A stretch of DNA of 64,000 bases from Magnolia sinica (lineage: Eukaryota > Streptophyta > Magnoliopsida > Magnoliales > Magnoliaceae), in assembly GCF_029962835.1 (NCBI RefSeq), contig NC_080583.1:53113658-53177657 (forward strand), written 5' to 3'. Position 1 is the first letter of the stretch. Each line of letters opens with the position of its first letter. The notes below the pieces were generated by a model. That model saw only the letters and a program-made list of their open reading frames with translations, did no database searches and was not told the origin of the DNA. Made by a program: the position numbers and the translations under genes. This document shows positions 12,168 to 22,544 of this stretch, piece after piece.

Positions 12168-12566
12168 ATGATGACGGTACAAATCAGGATGCCACATCTG
12201 AAAAGATGGACAATCGACTGTATGTCCGTTGTCACCTTTTGCGATGACAACTTGATGTTAGGCGAGAAAGAACACAACCGACCGTTCATGGTCATTGGCT
12301 ATATTCATGAGAAACAAGTCAAACGTATACTGCTAGATAACAGCTCTACAACAAACCTCTTACAGCTAAGCATGCTTGCTAGATTGAGATATCACCACTC
12401 GCACTTGCGTACCAACAGGATGATGATTCAAGGCTTCAATCAAGATGGTCAAAACGCACTAGGAATGATTATACTAGTATTAGAAATTGAAAGTTTGGTT
12501 ACGAAGGTTGTATGCCATGTAATTGACGCAATAACAACCAATAACTTGCTTTTAGAGCGATCTTAG
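12168..12566 (+). pseudogene. Gypsy aspartic protease fragment (copy 1)
   Basis: Reads HNRPFMVIGYIHEKQVKRIL, then LDNSSTTNLL, MIQGFNQDGQNALGMI and HVIDAITTNNLLLERS. The family pattern is RILIDGGSAVNI, then MIQGFNQGGQRAIG, then VIDA-TSYNLLLGRPW. The catalytic triad D-S/T-G is replaced by LDNSS, so the glycine is lost. The frame breaks where GRPW should follow. A continuation in the next frame (GIVPSTLH-CFKYC) confirms a frameshift. Exact copy at 15323-15721. Confidence 0.8.
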
Positions 12567-13032
12567 AGGCACCAGTATGGTATCGTGCCATCCACGCTAC
12601 ATTAGTGTTTCAAATATTGTTGAAATGGCTATCAATACAAGGTTATGGCTAATACAAAACCATACACAGTAGCAGAATCATTTTTTGTAGATGCATGTTA
12701 CTATGATGAAGTCGCTATGGAAAGAGAAGAAGGAATGGATGAGAAGAGTTCAAGGACGAAAGATCATTAGTCCAAAACACCAGAAAGAAAGGTCGCACAA
12801 GCTGAACTAGCCAAGGAAGAAAGCAGAAGACAATCAAAGGCCCCGAAATCGAATATGACAGAACAAAGTAGAAGAAATTTTACTTCATCCTAAAGCTTTT
12901 AAGGCAGCCGGGACATCCCCCTCTGATAATGATATCACCGAAACATATGAAAGTTTTGCAGACGAAAAATACAATAGGCGAATTATACAATACCTGCGCC
13001 ACGACTAGAGAGGACAAACCATTCCCTGTTGT

Positions 13033-14536
13033 AACGGGCCGTTACGGGCCCATAACGGTAACTTTTTTTTTTTTCCATTTTTAGCTCATTTTTTGCTGTT
13101 TTTTTGAAACCTTTTGCTTCCAAACTGTTTTTCACTCCTTCTACTACTAATTTCGACCAACCTTAGCTAGGTATTTGAGATAAAAACACATTATATCACA
13201 GATTTTTTTGAATCAAAGCTCCGTGGGCCATTTTTCAGAAATTCGTCAAAAATAGGTATTTATACTTTTTTTAATATGTTTTGCTGTTTTAATCATGTCA
13301 TATGATGTGTTAATCATAGTAGAACATGTTAATGTACATTTTACAGATTTGGGGTGCCATTTAATATTTTTTTCTATTTACGCATGAATTTTGGCCCCTT
13401 TTTTTAAAATTCGAAAAATCAAATTTTAATGGTTGTTTTGCTGTTTTAATTGTGCCATTTGATGTGTTAATCATAGTAGAACATGTTAATGTGCATTTTA
13501 CAGATTTGGGGTGCCATTTTATATTTTTTTAATATTTTTTTCTATTTACGCATTTATTTTGGCCCTTTTTTTGAAAATTCGAAAAATCATTTTTTAATGA
13601 TTCTTTTGCTGTTTTAATGACATCATATGATGTGTTAATCATAGTAGAACATGTTAATGTGCATTTTACAGATTTGGGGTACCATTTTATATTTTTTAAT
13701 ATTTTTTTCTATTTACGCATTTATTTTGGCCCTTTTTTGAAAATTCGAAAAATCATTTTTTAATGATTCTTTTGCTGTTTTAATGACATCATATGATGTG
13801 TTAATCATAGTAGAACATGTTAATGTGCATTTTACAGATTTGGGGTGCCATTTTATATATTTTTATATTTTTTTCTATTTACGCATTTATTTTGGCCCTT
13901 TTTTTGAAAATTCGAAAAATCATTTTTTAATGATTCTTTTGCTGTTTTAATGACATCATATGATGTGTTAATCATAGTAGAACATGTTAATGTGCATTTT
14001 ACAGATTTGGGGTGCCATTTTATATTTTTTTCTATTTACGCATTTATTTCGGCCCTTTTTTTGAAAATTCGAAAAATCATTTTTTAATGATTCTTTTGCT
14101 GTTTTAATGATGTCATATGATGTGTTAATCATAGTAGAACATGTTAATGTGCAATTTACATATTTGGGGTGCCATTTTATATTTTTTTATATTTTTTCTA
14201 TTTACGCATTTATTTCGGCCATTTTTTTGAAAATTCAAAAAATCATTTTTAATAATTCTTTTGCTGTTTTAATGATGTCATATGATGTGTTAATCATAGT
14301 AGAACATGTTAATGTGCATTTTACATATTTGGGGTGCCATTTTATATTTTTTTCTATTTACGCATGAATTTTGGCCCTCAAAAATAATTGCAAACACCTA
14401 AATGTAAGATATTTTCATATTACATTCATTCTAATATATCTATCATTGATAGTAGATAGTTAGAAAATTAAATATATGAATTTTGTAGTCAAATTCAGGT
14501 TATCTGGTTCATAAATTCATCAGATAGTCCGATACA
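13033..14536. repeat. 1.5 kb block with ~166-bp tandem repeat
   Basis: Begins AACGGGCCGTTACGGGCCC, like the TAACGGCC palindromic family at 17308. Seven tandem units start near 13291, 13451, 13619, 13785, 13951, 14107 and 14273. Each contains ATGATGTGTTAATCATAGTA, then GAACATGTTAATGTGCATTT and TTGGGGTGCCATTTTATAT, with spacing 156-168 bp. The rest is A/T-rich and noncoding. It lies exactly between the two 1651-bp direct repeats. Confidence 0.85.
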
Positions 14537-14655
14537 ACAAGTTATTGAGAAATTTTGTATACTCACTGGTCGTACCTAGTGAGGCGATGGCATGGTATTT
14601 GGCTTTACCGACAAGAGTTTTTCGGTCTTGGAAAGATATGAAATAAGCTTTTGTC

Positions 14656-14964
14656 TTGCGATGTTATGAGTATAATACTCAGATACTCAGAACGCAACTA
14701 AAACGAACCATTCAGCACCTCGGAGAAGATGTGGTAGATTTCATCAGACGATGGTGGAAGATATGCTCCTACCATCTTTCACTACCTGTGTTTAAAGCAG
14801 CTATGGTAATAGAATGTATCCAAGCAACCACCCATCAAGCACGAACTGATCCTGGGATCTATAAAGTCGTCAGAGACTCTTCAGGAACTATTAATAGCAT
14901 TGAGCAGTCAACCCCACGAAAATTGTTACGTAACCACTGTAGAGTCGGTGACAAAATTGGTTAG
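14656..14964 (+). pseudogene. Gypsy gag C-terminal fragment (copy 2)
   Basis: Same translation as 11501-11809. No function expected. Confidence 0.6.
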
Positions 14965-15322
14965 CTCTCCATCAGAAGGCAACAAAGAAACGGTTGCAGT
15001 TACACTACGCTCAGGAAAGCATGTGACGACTCCTCAGAGAAAGCATGACGTTGTAATATTACAAGGAGGTTCAGAAAGTTCACAAGAAAGAAAAACCCCA
15101 TATAAAGAAAGAAATCAGGGAAATGAAAGATTATGTATCAAGACACCATTAACTAAGGGATGACTTACGATGTCATAAGTCACTTGAAAAAGATCCCCGC
15201 TCGGTTAAGCATATACGACGCGCTGTGCTTATCAAAAAATTCCCGTCAAATGTTAATTTAGGCATTGTCTGACAATGGAGTAAGAGAAGTACTAACTAAA
15301 ATGGAAAATACAGAAGCAAAAA

Positions 15323-15721
15323 ATGATGACGGTACAAATCAGGATGCCACATCTGAAAAGATGGACAATCGACTGTATGTCCGTTGTCACCTTTTGCGAT
15401 GACAACTTGATGTTAGGCGAGAAAGAACACAACCGACCGTTCATGGTCATTGGCTATATTCATGAGAAACAAGTCAAACGTATACTGCTAGATAACAGCT
15501 CTACAACAAACCTCTTACAGCTAAGCATGCTTGCTAGATTGAGATATCACCACTCGCACTTGCGTACCAACAGGATGATGATTCAAGGCTTCAATCAAGA
15601 TGGTCAAAACGCACTAGGAATGATTATACTAGTATTAGAAATTGAAAGTTTGGTTACGAAGGTTGTATGCCATGTAATTGACGCAATAACAACCAATAAC
15701 TTGCTTTTAGAGCGATCTTAG
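15323..15721 (+). pseudogene. Gypsy aspartic protease fragment (copy 2)
   Basis: Same translation as 12168-12566, including the LDNSS active-site change and the frame break before GRPW. Confidence 0.8.
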
Positions 15722-16083
15722 AGGCACCAGTATGGTATCGTGCCATCCACGCTACATTAGTGTTTCAAATATTGTTGAAATGGCTATCAATACAAGGTTA
15801 TGGCTAATACAAAACCATACACAGTAGCAGAATCATTTTTTGTAGATGCATGTTACTATGATGAAGTCGCTATGGAAAGAGAAGAAGGAATGGATGAGAA
15901 GAGTTCAAGGACGAAAGATCATTAGTCCAAAACACCAGAAAGAAAGGTCGCACAAGCTGAACTAGCCAAGGAAGAAAGCAGAAGACAATCAAAGGCCCCG
16001 AAATCGAATATGACAGAACAAAGTAGAAGAAATTTTACTTCATCCTAAAGCTTTTAAGGCAGCCGGGACATCCCCCTCTGATA

Positions 16084-16700
16084 ATGATATCACCGAAACA
16101 TATGAAAGTTTTGCAGACGAAAAATACAATAGGCGAATTATACAATACCTGCGCCACGACTAGAGAGGACAAACCATTCCCTGTTGTGCCAAACAGATTT
16201 TGCGTGCAGCCGAATTCTACTAATCCGACCCGAATAATGTTTTATATTCCACCAAAGCAAGAAGCTATGGAAGAAATCAATAAGGTAATGACTAGTAAAA
16301 AGCTCTTGGCAGAAGATCTGAGAAGATACAACCCAGCGAGTCAAAAGATCATGCAAGCTATGGGATTTGATTGTGATGAACCAATGGGGTTAAATAATGG
16401 CAAAGGCATACAAGTTCCGATCGGTGTTCATGAAAAGAAGTCGTGGATTAGGGGCATCCCTCATGCGTGCACAAGTAAATATGATTAACGCAATTGAAAT
16501 AGCTAGCACAGGGGAGTCCGTCCGAGAGACTGATAAAAGCATCGAAAAAGGGATAAACCAACCCGGCATAGCGCCCGTACAAATAGAGGATGGGGGATAG
16601 CCTACTATTGATGAATTGAAAGAAATAAATTTGAGGATAGATGACAAACTTTGGAATACGTACATAAGCGTCGGCCTACCATATGAGAAAATATGTTGGG
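16084..16700 (+). pseudogene. Gypsy pol linker with G-patch-like motif
   Basis: The frame 16084-16488 reads ESFADEKYNRR in the next frame upstream, then NPTRIMFYIPPKQEAMEEIN, LLAEDLRRYNPASQKIMQAM, GFDCDEPMGLNNGKGIQVPI and VHEKKS. The stretch MGF-x-P-GLNNGKGI--PI follows the G-patch consensus (MGW-GLGK--QGI--PI), which plant Tat-type gypsy polyproteins carry between protease and RT. A following frame, GRGLGASLM then PTIDELKEINLRIDD, is the usual lead-in to RT. The RT is missing: sequence of the opposite-strand chromovirus starts by about 16750. Confidence 0.65.
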
Positions 16701-16744
16701 CCCTACGCATTCCTTTTGGGTAGGAAAAAACTCATCTTTGACAA

Positions 16745-17300
16745 GTTGGGCACTGCATACAAGTAGTAGAGATTCGGATCCAATCTGTTCAATTCGTCAC
16801 CTGTGATCCATGTGCATTCAGAATAAGGCTTATTGTTCCATTTCACCTAGTATTGCTTATATTGGCCCCGTCAAGTGTTAGTAGTTTTCATGCGCAAGCG
16901 CAACACTTGTTCAACTTCCTCTTTTTTCTTCAAGATATGTTTATCCATATTAATAATGACTTCGTCTTACACGCAAATGCAGCATGGTATCTAAAAGACT
17001 GGCGAGATATCTAAGTCATTTAGTAACTTGATCATATAGGCATTGTAACCCAACTTCATTTTGACTCCGCATGGACCAATTTTCTTAGACTTGAGCTTGT
17101 TGTACATTCCCCTCAAAAATCTCTTTGCTAAGATAAATCATAACTAAGTTACCTTCCTTATTTATCCATTTGCACTGATATTCATTCGTAGCTTGTTTGT
17201 GCCTAGTGTTACTCTCTTCAATCTTCTTCTTTATCTGACCTTGTCAATCTTGGATGTGCTTGGCGAAAGTGTTAGCATCTTCACTCACTTAATATTGTAC
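16745..17300 (-). pseudogene. Chromovirus integrase C-terminus and chromodomain
   Basis: Reads DANTFAKHIQD near 17265, KWINKEGNLVMIYLSKEIF near 17150, KLKSKKIGPCG near 17095 and YNAYMIKLLNDLDISPVF near 17030. A chromodomain follows at about 16925-16750: EEVEQVLRLRMKTTNT, GQYKQY-VKWNNKPYSECTWI, and LNRLDPNLYYLYA. The VKW--.P--.TW core is the part that reads methylated histone tails in chromoviruses. Two stops lie inside the chromodomain. Confidence 0.75.
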
Positions 17301-17307
17301 TAGTCAT

Positions 17308-17670
17308 GGTGTGCCATAAAGGCCGTTACGTAAAGGTAACGATGGCAACCGTTACACGTTATGGGGTCATAACGGCCGTAACAACTGTTATGAAAAAAAT
17401 GACCTGTAATTGTCGTTAACAGCACATTACATCCCTTATAAAGGCCATAATAGCCCCGTAATGGTCTATTACAGGACATATACAGGTTTTTCATACTTTT
17501 TAATCAACTTTACAGGGCAAATATAGGTTTTTCGAGGGTTTTTTCAATTAAAAAAAAATTAAAAAATAGAGACCGTAATGGTTGTTATGGGGCCGTAACA
17601 GCCGTTATGCCCCATATTGTAAAGTTAACGGTTGTGCCTGTTACGGCCACCGTTACCATTACGGAACACC
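17308..17670. mobile_element. Palindromic TAACGGCC element inserted in integrase
   Basis: The left arm GGTGTGCCATAAAGGCCGTT, then GGTAACGATGGCAACCGTTA, pairs with the reverse complement of the right arm CCGTTACCATTACGGAACACC. The interior is rich in TAACGGCCGTAAC-type palindromes. Flanks TTGTACTAGT and TTGGTACTAT could be a decayed 9-10-bp target-site duplication, which would suggest a Mutator-like MITE. The host integrase resumes on both sides, so this inserted after the chromovirus. Confidence 0.7.
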
Positions 17671-17689
17671 TTGGTACTATTAACAATAC

Positions 17690-18440
17690 TAAGTCAAGCA
17701 CATGATGCAGACTTCTCCCATTTACAATTTCAAATGGGGATTTTTTTTTATGGTACAATTTACAAAGCTATTGTAGGCAATCTCGGCTTGGGATTGAGCC
17801 AAGTCCCATTGAGATACGTTGTTGCCTATGATACTCCTCAGAAGGTTACCAAGGCTTTTGTTGACTACTTCAATTTGGCCTCTGTTTAATGATGACATGC
17901 GCTAGAGAATTGAAGCTTAGTCCCCAACCACTTTTGTAAAGTGCTCTAGAAGTGCCCCGCAAACTTCAAATCACGGTCCAAAGTTATTGTTTTCAATACC
18001 CCAAAAAGTCGCACAATTTTTGTGAAATATATGTCAACGATATGTGTAGCGTCCATTGTCCTTTTGCATGGAATGAAGTGGGCCATTTTTATATTTAAAA
18101 AAAATGGTCCACCACAACAAAAATCGAATACGCTTCCCTCTAATTCCTAGGAAAGCCTACAATTTAGTCCATAGAAATGTCCACCCTACTAAAATTAGAG
18201 GTGGCATATAAAGGCTAATATTCTACATGTGACTTTGAGAGACTTGGCATCGACAACATCGTGGTACGAATTGTTTAACATCACGACGCATATGGAACTA
18301 ATGGTATTTTTCATTCACTATGGCTAATGTTTTATCTCTTTTCAAGTACTCACCCAGACCTCCTCCATGTAGTTCAGATAGGATCTTCTCTTGCAACGAT
18401 CTTTCGGGAATGCATAAGCGAAAACAATTAAATAGAAATC
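17690..18440 (-). pseudogene. Chromovirus integrase, N-terminal and core
   Basis: Reads ELHGGGLGEYLKRDKTLAIV near 18360, then FHMRRDVKQFVPRCCRCQVS near 18270 (the HHCC zinc-binding end), and SLNRGQIEVVNKSLGNLL near 17880 (family: HPQTDGQTEVVNRTLGNLLR, containing the catalytic E). The block ends at the palindromic repeat at 17670. Confidence 0.75.
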
Positions 18441-18900
18441 CATCATGTGAGATGAATTTACACTTTAAATCTCATCCATCCACACATCTGTCAAGCACTT
18501 CGCTAAAGATGGGGCCACCCTCATATTGTTCTTTTAATGCTTCAAATCTCATAACCTCCATGGCAAGTCTTCCTGGTAAAGCCACCCTCCTACTCAAAGC
18601 ATATGCCACTTTGTTCTGACTTAGCTTTGTAACGCAAAAGAAGTGTATTCTTACAAGAAAGCCATCCACTTCACATGATGAGCATTCAGCTTCCTTTGGG
18701 AGTTGAGATATCTCAACTCCTTATGGTCCAAGTATAGAATGAATTCTCGATGAATCAAATAATGCCTCCAATGTCATAACGCCTGGAAGTCGAAATCATA
18801 CGTGTATTTCTGTCATGCATCATTCAGTTTCTCACTAAAGAAAGAGATCGGCTTTCCTTCTTGATGCAACACCACACCAATGTTGACATTTGATGCATTG
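18440..18900 (-). pseudogene. Chromovirus RNase H
   Basis: Contains VENNASNVNIGVVLHQEGKP (family: ECDASG-GIGGVLSQ--.P) near 18880, ISFFSEKLNDA near 18835, and NKVAYALSRRVALPG near 18600 (family: NKVADALSRR). The catalytic D of the final motif is Y and the first D is N, so activity is lost. Confidence 0.75.
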
Positions 18901-19894
18901 TTTTCCACTTTAAAGACTTCATTGAAATCTGGAAGACAAGAACTGGAGCCTCTGAAGCTTCAATCCGCTGCCTTACTCCTTTTGAACTTGCCACCGCACA
19001 TACAATCAGTGACAGGTGCAATAATTGTACTAAAATTATGGATAAATCTCCGATAAAATGTCGCCAAGCCACGGTAAGAATGGACCTCCAAAATGATTTG
19101 TAGGGTGAGCCACTCCACAATGGCCTTGACTTTCTCTCAGTTAACCTTAATCCCTCTACAAACACAATATGCCCTAAAAGCAAAATACTTTTAACAGGAA
19201 TGAGCACTTTCTCAAGTTAATATATAGTGACTCCCTCTGTAGTACATCAAATATTTGTCATAAATGATCAAGGCAAACAGATGAATCAAGACTAAAAACA
19301 AGAACATCATCGAAATAAATAACTAAGAACTTTCCCATAAAGGAGCGAAGTTCCTCGGTCATCAATCTCACGAAAGTGCTCGGAGCAATTGAAAGGTCAA
19401 ATGACATGACAAGCCACTCATACAGTCCATCTCGAGTCTTAAATGCGGTCTTTTACTCGTCCCCGGGCCATATACGTAGATGATGATATCCACTCCTCAG
19501 GTCAATCTTTGAAAAGACCTTCGCTCCATACAGCATATCCAACATATTGTCCAAGCGAGGAATAGGAACTCAGCACTTGATAGTAATCCAGTTGATCGCA
19601 TAACTATCCACACACATCCTCCAATATCCATCTTCATTAGGGGGTTAATAATGTAAGAACAACACACGGTGACATGATTTCCCAAATTAAACCCATCTAT
19701 AGCAATTTAGCAACATGTTTGTGGAGCTCGGCATGTTCAACTAGACTCAAAAGGTAATGCACAAGATTCAGTAGACTCGATACCGACACTAAATCAATGC
19801 GATGTTGAATGTTCCTCTTAGGAGGAAGTCCAACTAAAAGTTCTTCAAGCCCCAAGTCTTCATATTTATAAAGGAGCTCTTGCATAGAAGGCAA
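18900..19894 (-). pseudogene. Chromovirus reverse transcriptase
   Basis: Minus-strand fragments in several frames: LPPKRNIQHRIDLV near 19825, CVDSYAINWITIK near 19610, [20 protein letters not shown] near 19520, YEWLVMSFDLSIAPSTF near 19400, YFDDVLVFS at about 19295-19318 with the catalytic DD retained, and LATFYRRFIHNFSTI near 19040. Frame changes between blocks show pseudogenisation despite the intact active-site pair. Confidence 0.85.
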
Positions 19895-19939
19895 AACACC
19901 TAACTGTTTTGTGTCTTCTTTACCAAGACAAAAATGATG

Positions 19940-20255
19940 TCAGTCTCCTTTATGTCCCTCTTCAAACTTTTCTACACTGAGCGATTGTTTACCCTCGTCT
20001 TCATCAAATTTGGGAGTTGGAAGATGTTTCATTGGGTACAATGTGATATTAATACCATCCTTAAAGAAGGAATAGATGTTAGCCCGAGTCAAATGCACCA
20101 TATCTTGGTCCCACAACCATGGTCTCCCTAACAAAATGTGGCATGGATCCATAGGGACCACGTTACACCACACCTCATCCTTGTAATTAACTCCAATAGA
20201 GGAAACTAAGCACCTAGAAGGGAAAAAAAAAAAATATGCACTAGAAATCATCTAA
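19940..20255 (-). pseudogene. Chromovirus protease C-terminus
   Basis: Reads IGVNYKDEVWCNVVPMDPCH, then ILLGRPWLWDQDMVH and INITLYPMK. This is the block after the aspartic protease active site in Reina-type polyproteins (CDV-PMD-CH-LLGRPW). The D-S-G active site itself is not present, so the copy is truncated at its start. Confidence 0.75.
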
Positions 20256-21145
20256 AAAACAAACAAGTAGCAACAACAACACATTACAAAATCTAAAGCA
20301 CCCACAAGAACCTTCCACAAAGAATCCAATCACATTGCCAAATAGACCACACCGACTCTCAAACCAAATCTCCAAGAGGAAAAATAAAGGAAGAAGAGAG
20401 AAGAGAAAGAGAAGACGGAAGAAGAAAGGATAAACGAGGAAGAGAGATCAAGAAGAGAGCTTTTCTTGCTCTTATACTGGGTCAGAGAAGAAAATATTTG
20501 AGAGAGAAGAAAAGGGTGCCTAGGGTTGGACGCCCAACCCTTATTTATAATAAGTGATACAATTGAACTTGCCACAAATGTAAGAATCACAAACGTGCGA
20601 CTCACCAACGTTTTTTAATCATCCATTTAAATGGCCCACGTTTGGAGAATTTGGATCATTCTATTGATGTGATTTTAGTGTTACAATTGAACTTGAGATT
20701 AGTAGCTTAGCAACACCTTTGTTTCGTGCGACTCTCCTACCTTTAAAAGGGAGCCAAAAAAGGCATTTCACTCAAATTACACCAAGTACAGAAAAAAGGT
20801 GAGATTTCAAAACAAACCAAAACTGTGTATTTCAAATACCTCTGATTCCATTTAACTCCAAATGCACAGCGCCTCAAATACAAGATGCCAAACAGCCACT
20901 AAAGCTGCGACTTCCTTCTTGTGGCCAAGTGGTCCAACTCTGATCATGGTGGACCATAGACTGAAGGGGTCCACTGAGGATTGAAAGTGACCCCAAAATC
21001 ATAAATTAAGGTCCTGCAAAATGGACATTAAGGGCATCAGGATGCTCTTAGTTGGATCATCAGGACCATCGACTCACCAAGATTTCAGGACCACGTGCTA
21101 CCAGCAGTGCACCCTCCTTGAGGATAGTCGGTCATAATCATCTGA
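20256..21145. other. Low-copy-looking DNA between chromovirus and helicase exon
   Basis: Contains a purine-rich stretch (20372-20515) and no recognisable gene. If the helicase gene is intact, this is part of its first intron. Confidence 0.3.
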
Positions 21146-21249
21146 ATGAATTCGTATCATAATAGTAAGCAGAGCCATGTGTTTCTTTTCTTTTTCGTTT
21201 TTGTTTCCTTTTTGTTATTTTGGGAGAGAGAGAGAGAGAGAGGCAATAC

Positions 21250-21510
21250 CTCAGCAGCCTTCTGCCTCAAACGTTCAGCCCGCCAGACAGGATCCCACCA
21301 CCTCTGCTCACCACCACGCCCTCCTCCTCTACCACCACCCCTCCTGCCTCTCATGTTGGAGTTGGGATGATGATGATGATGGCCCTGGCCAGACATGATA
21401 GCTCGAAATCCAAATGGAAGACGAAGAACAGACGTCCCACTCCTACCGCACCAACACCACCTCACACTTGTGCTCCCACTACCTCCCAATCCCAGTAATA
21501 AAAGGGACAT
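21250..21510 (-). CDS. First exon of probable DExH-box RNA helicase (partial gene)
   Basis: The minus strand reads MSLLLLGLGG..., a basic and hydrophobic start that could be an organelle transit peptide. It continues through MSGQGHHHHHPNSN, an RGG-box (RGRRGGGRGGGRGG) and EQRWWDPVWRAERLRQKAAE, 87 codons in all. The RGG-box followed by EQRWWDP-WRAERLRQ is what I recall from the N-terminus of plant DExH3/DHX36-like ATP-dependent RNA helicases. After GAG the sequence reads GTATTG, a usable splice donor at plus 21248-21249 and in the place where that family has its first intron. I see no second exon (expected ENEWW) down the minus strand to position 1. The rest is either beyond the window across a very long TE-filled intron, or lost. 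The plus-strand open frames here are shadows. Confidence 0.6.
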
Positions 21511-22424
21511 CAACTCAACATCCGCCCTGCTGCGTCTCTTCTTTCTCTTCTCTCGCTGACGCCGACGTTCACTGTGGAATTGGGCCTGATGCTTATTAGA
21601 CCTATGCCGCAGCTTACCCTCTCTAGTAGTGCATCCGTATTTCGACCCTTGCTAGTCTTAGTTTTTTAGGTTATATTTAAGAACGAGAGCGGATCCGCTA
21701 CTAACGTTTCTATGTTAAGCCCAGCGTACAAATTGAACGTGTGGAGCCCACTATGGTGTTTTAATGGCATCAAATCCGGACATCACCCCATCTATTTTAT
21801 CCCCAAACTCAGGTTGATCCCAAGCTCAGGTCGGTTAAAACACATGATTTTAGAAATTTTACATATGATTTAACACGTTGTTGCCCACTGAATCCTTAAA
21901 TGTCCTGGTTTTCTGTGCGTGCATTCGTCCTCATCAGATGCACCTTCTTAACGGATAAGATGGAACATGAAAAACACAATTGGCCCGACAGACAACATAG
22001 AAGGTTTTTAGTGGTTTAGCATATAAGACTTCTATTAAGTCAGTGGTCTGGATATCTGGCTGTTGGATATTTATAATGAGCATATTATTGACCCCCAGTA
22101 CTTGTAAGGGGCGGCGTACTTGGACTCTTTTACGAATTAGAGCATTTCAAATAAACATGGATTCTAAAGTATTTCAACGAAATATGGTGTGCTAACTCTT
22201 GCACAATGGACACTTAAAACAGTCGTAGGAGGTTGAATTACTTCAGCTCTCTTTTCTATAAATAAATAATCTTCATATTTTGTTCTCAAATATTTATCAT
22301 TGATATGTATAGATCAATCCATTATTTCACAATTTTAGTTTTACATTCAACATCAAACATCAGAGTGATGATTTGTACATTCGGTTTTATATGATTTGCG
22401 CATTCGGTTATATATATGCCTCGG
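21511..22424. promoter_or_regulatory. Putative 5' UTR and promoter side of the helicase exon
   Basis: Upstream of the minus-strand ATG at 21510 there is a purine-rich leader (GAGAGAAGAGAAAGAAGAG on the minus strand at about 21535-21555). I could not fix a TATA box or transcription start. A (GA)n tract at 21225-21242 lies just inside the presumed intron. Confidence 0.3.
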
Positions 22425-22544
22425 CTAAGAGGGATGGACCAGCGCAAAGATCGTCCTCTTCCCATATTTCTGGCACCAGTAAGCATTAAGACAAACCCCA
22501 TTCTCCAACTGATCCCAATCATATCCATCAAGCTCCTCTAGGTG
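22425..22544 (-). CDS. Possible terminal exon of an unidentified gene
   Basis: The minus strand reads HLEELDGYDWDQLENGVC followed by LNAYWCQKYGKRTIFALV and HPS, then TAG at plus 22425-22427. Residue composition (W, C, Y and acidic residues well mixed) looks protein-like, unlike the surrounding DNA. An in-frame TAG sits immediately upstream, and two AG dinucleotides (ends of CGATAG and CACCTAG) could be 3' splice sites. I do not recognise the family. It lies about 0.9 kb on the upstream side of the helicase exon on the same strand, so it could be the end of a neighbouring gene. It may also be a chance open frame or a gene fragment carried by a transposon. Confidence 0.25.
   Translation of the reverse strand, partial: HLEELDGYDWDQLENGVCLNAYWCQKYGKRTIFALVHPS

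Larger units (their letters stand above)
11382..13032 (+). repeat. 1651-bp direct repeat, copy 1 (gag/protease segment)
   Basis: Identical, as far as I could compare, to 14537-16187 at a constant offset of 3155. It begins ACAAGTTATTGAGAAATTTT and ends ATTCCCTGTTGT. Three open frames inside it recur with identical translations. The two copies bracket a 1504-bp unrelated block. Confidence 0.9.
14537..16187 (+). repeat. 1651-bp direct repeat, copy 2
   Basis: See copy 1 at 11382-13032. Here the gypsy sequence continues beyond the repeat into GCCAAACAGATTTTGCG, whereas copy 1 is cut by AACGGGCCG. Copy 2 therefore holds the original downstream junction. Confidence 0.9.
16745..20255 (-). mobile_element. 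Decayed chromovirus (Ty3/gypsy, Reina-like) pol region
   Basis: Read on the minus strand, 20255 to 16745, the domains come in canonical order: protease end (HILLGRPWLWDQDMVH), RT, RNase H, integrase with HHCC zinc finger and catalytic core, integrase C-terminal GPY/F-like part, and chromodomain. It has many stops and frameshifts, no gag and no LTRs were identified, and a 0.36 kb palindromic repeat interrupts the integrase. The phrase GLATFYRRFIHNFSTI after RT and the terminal chromodomain suggest the Reina clade (inference). The sequence beyond 20255 is not recognisably retroviral. Confidence 0.85.
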
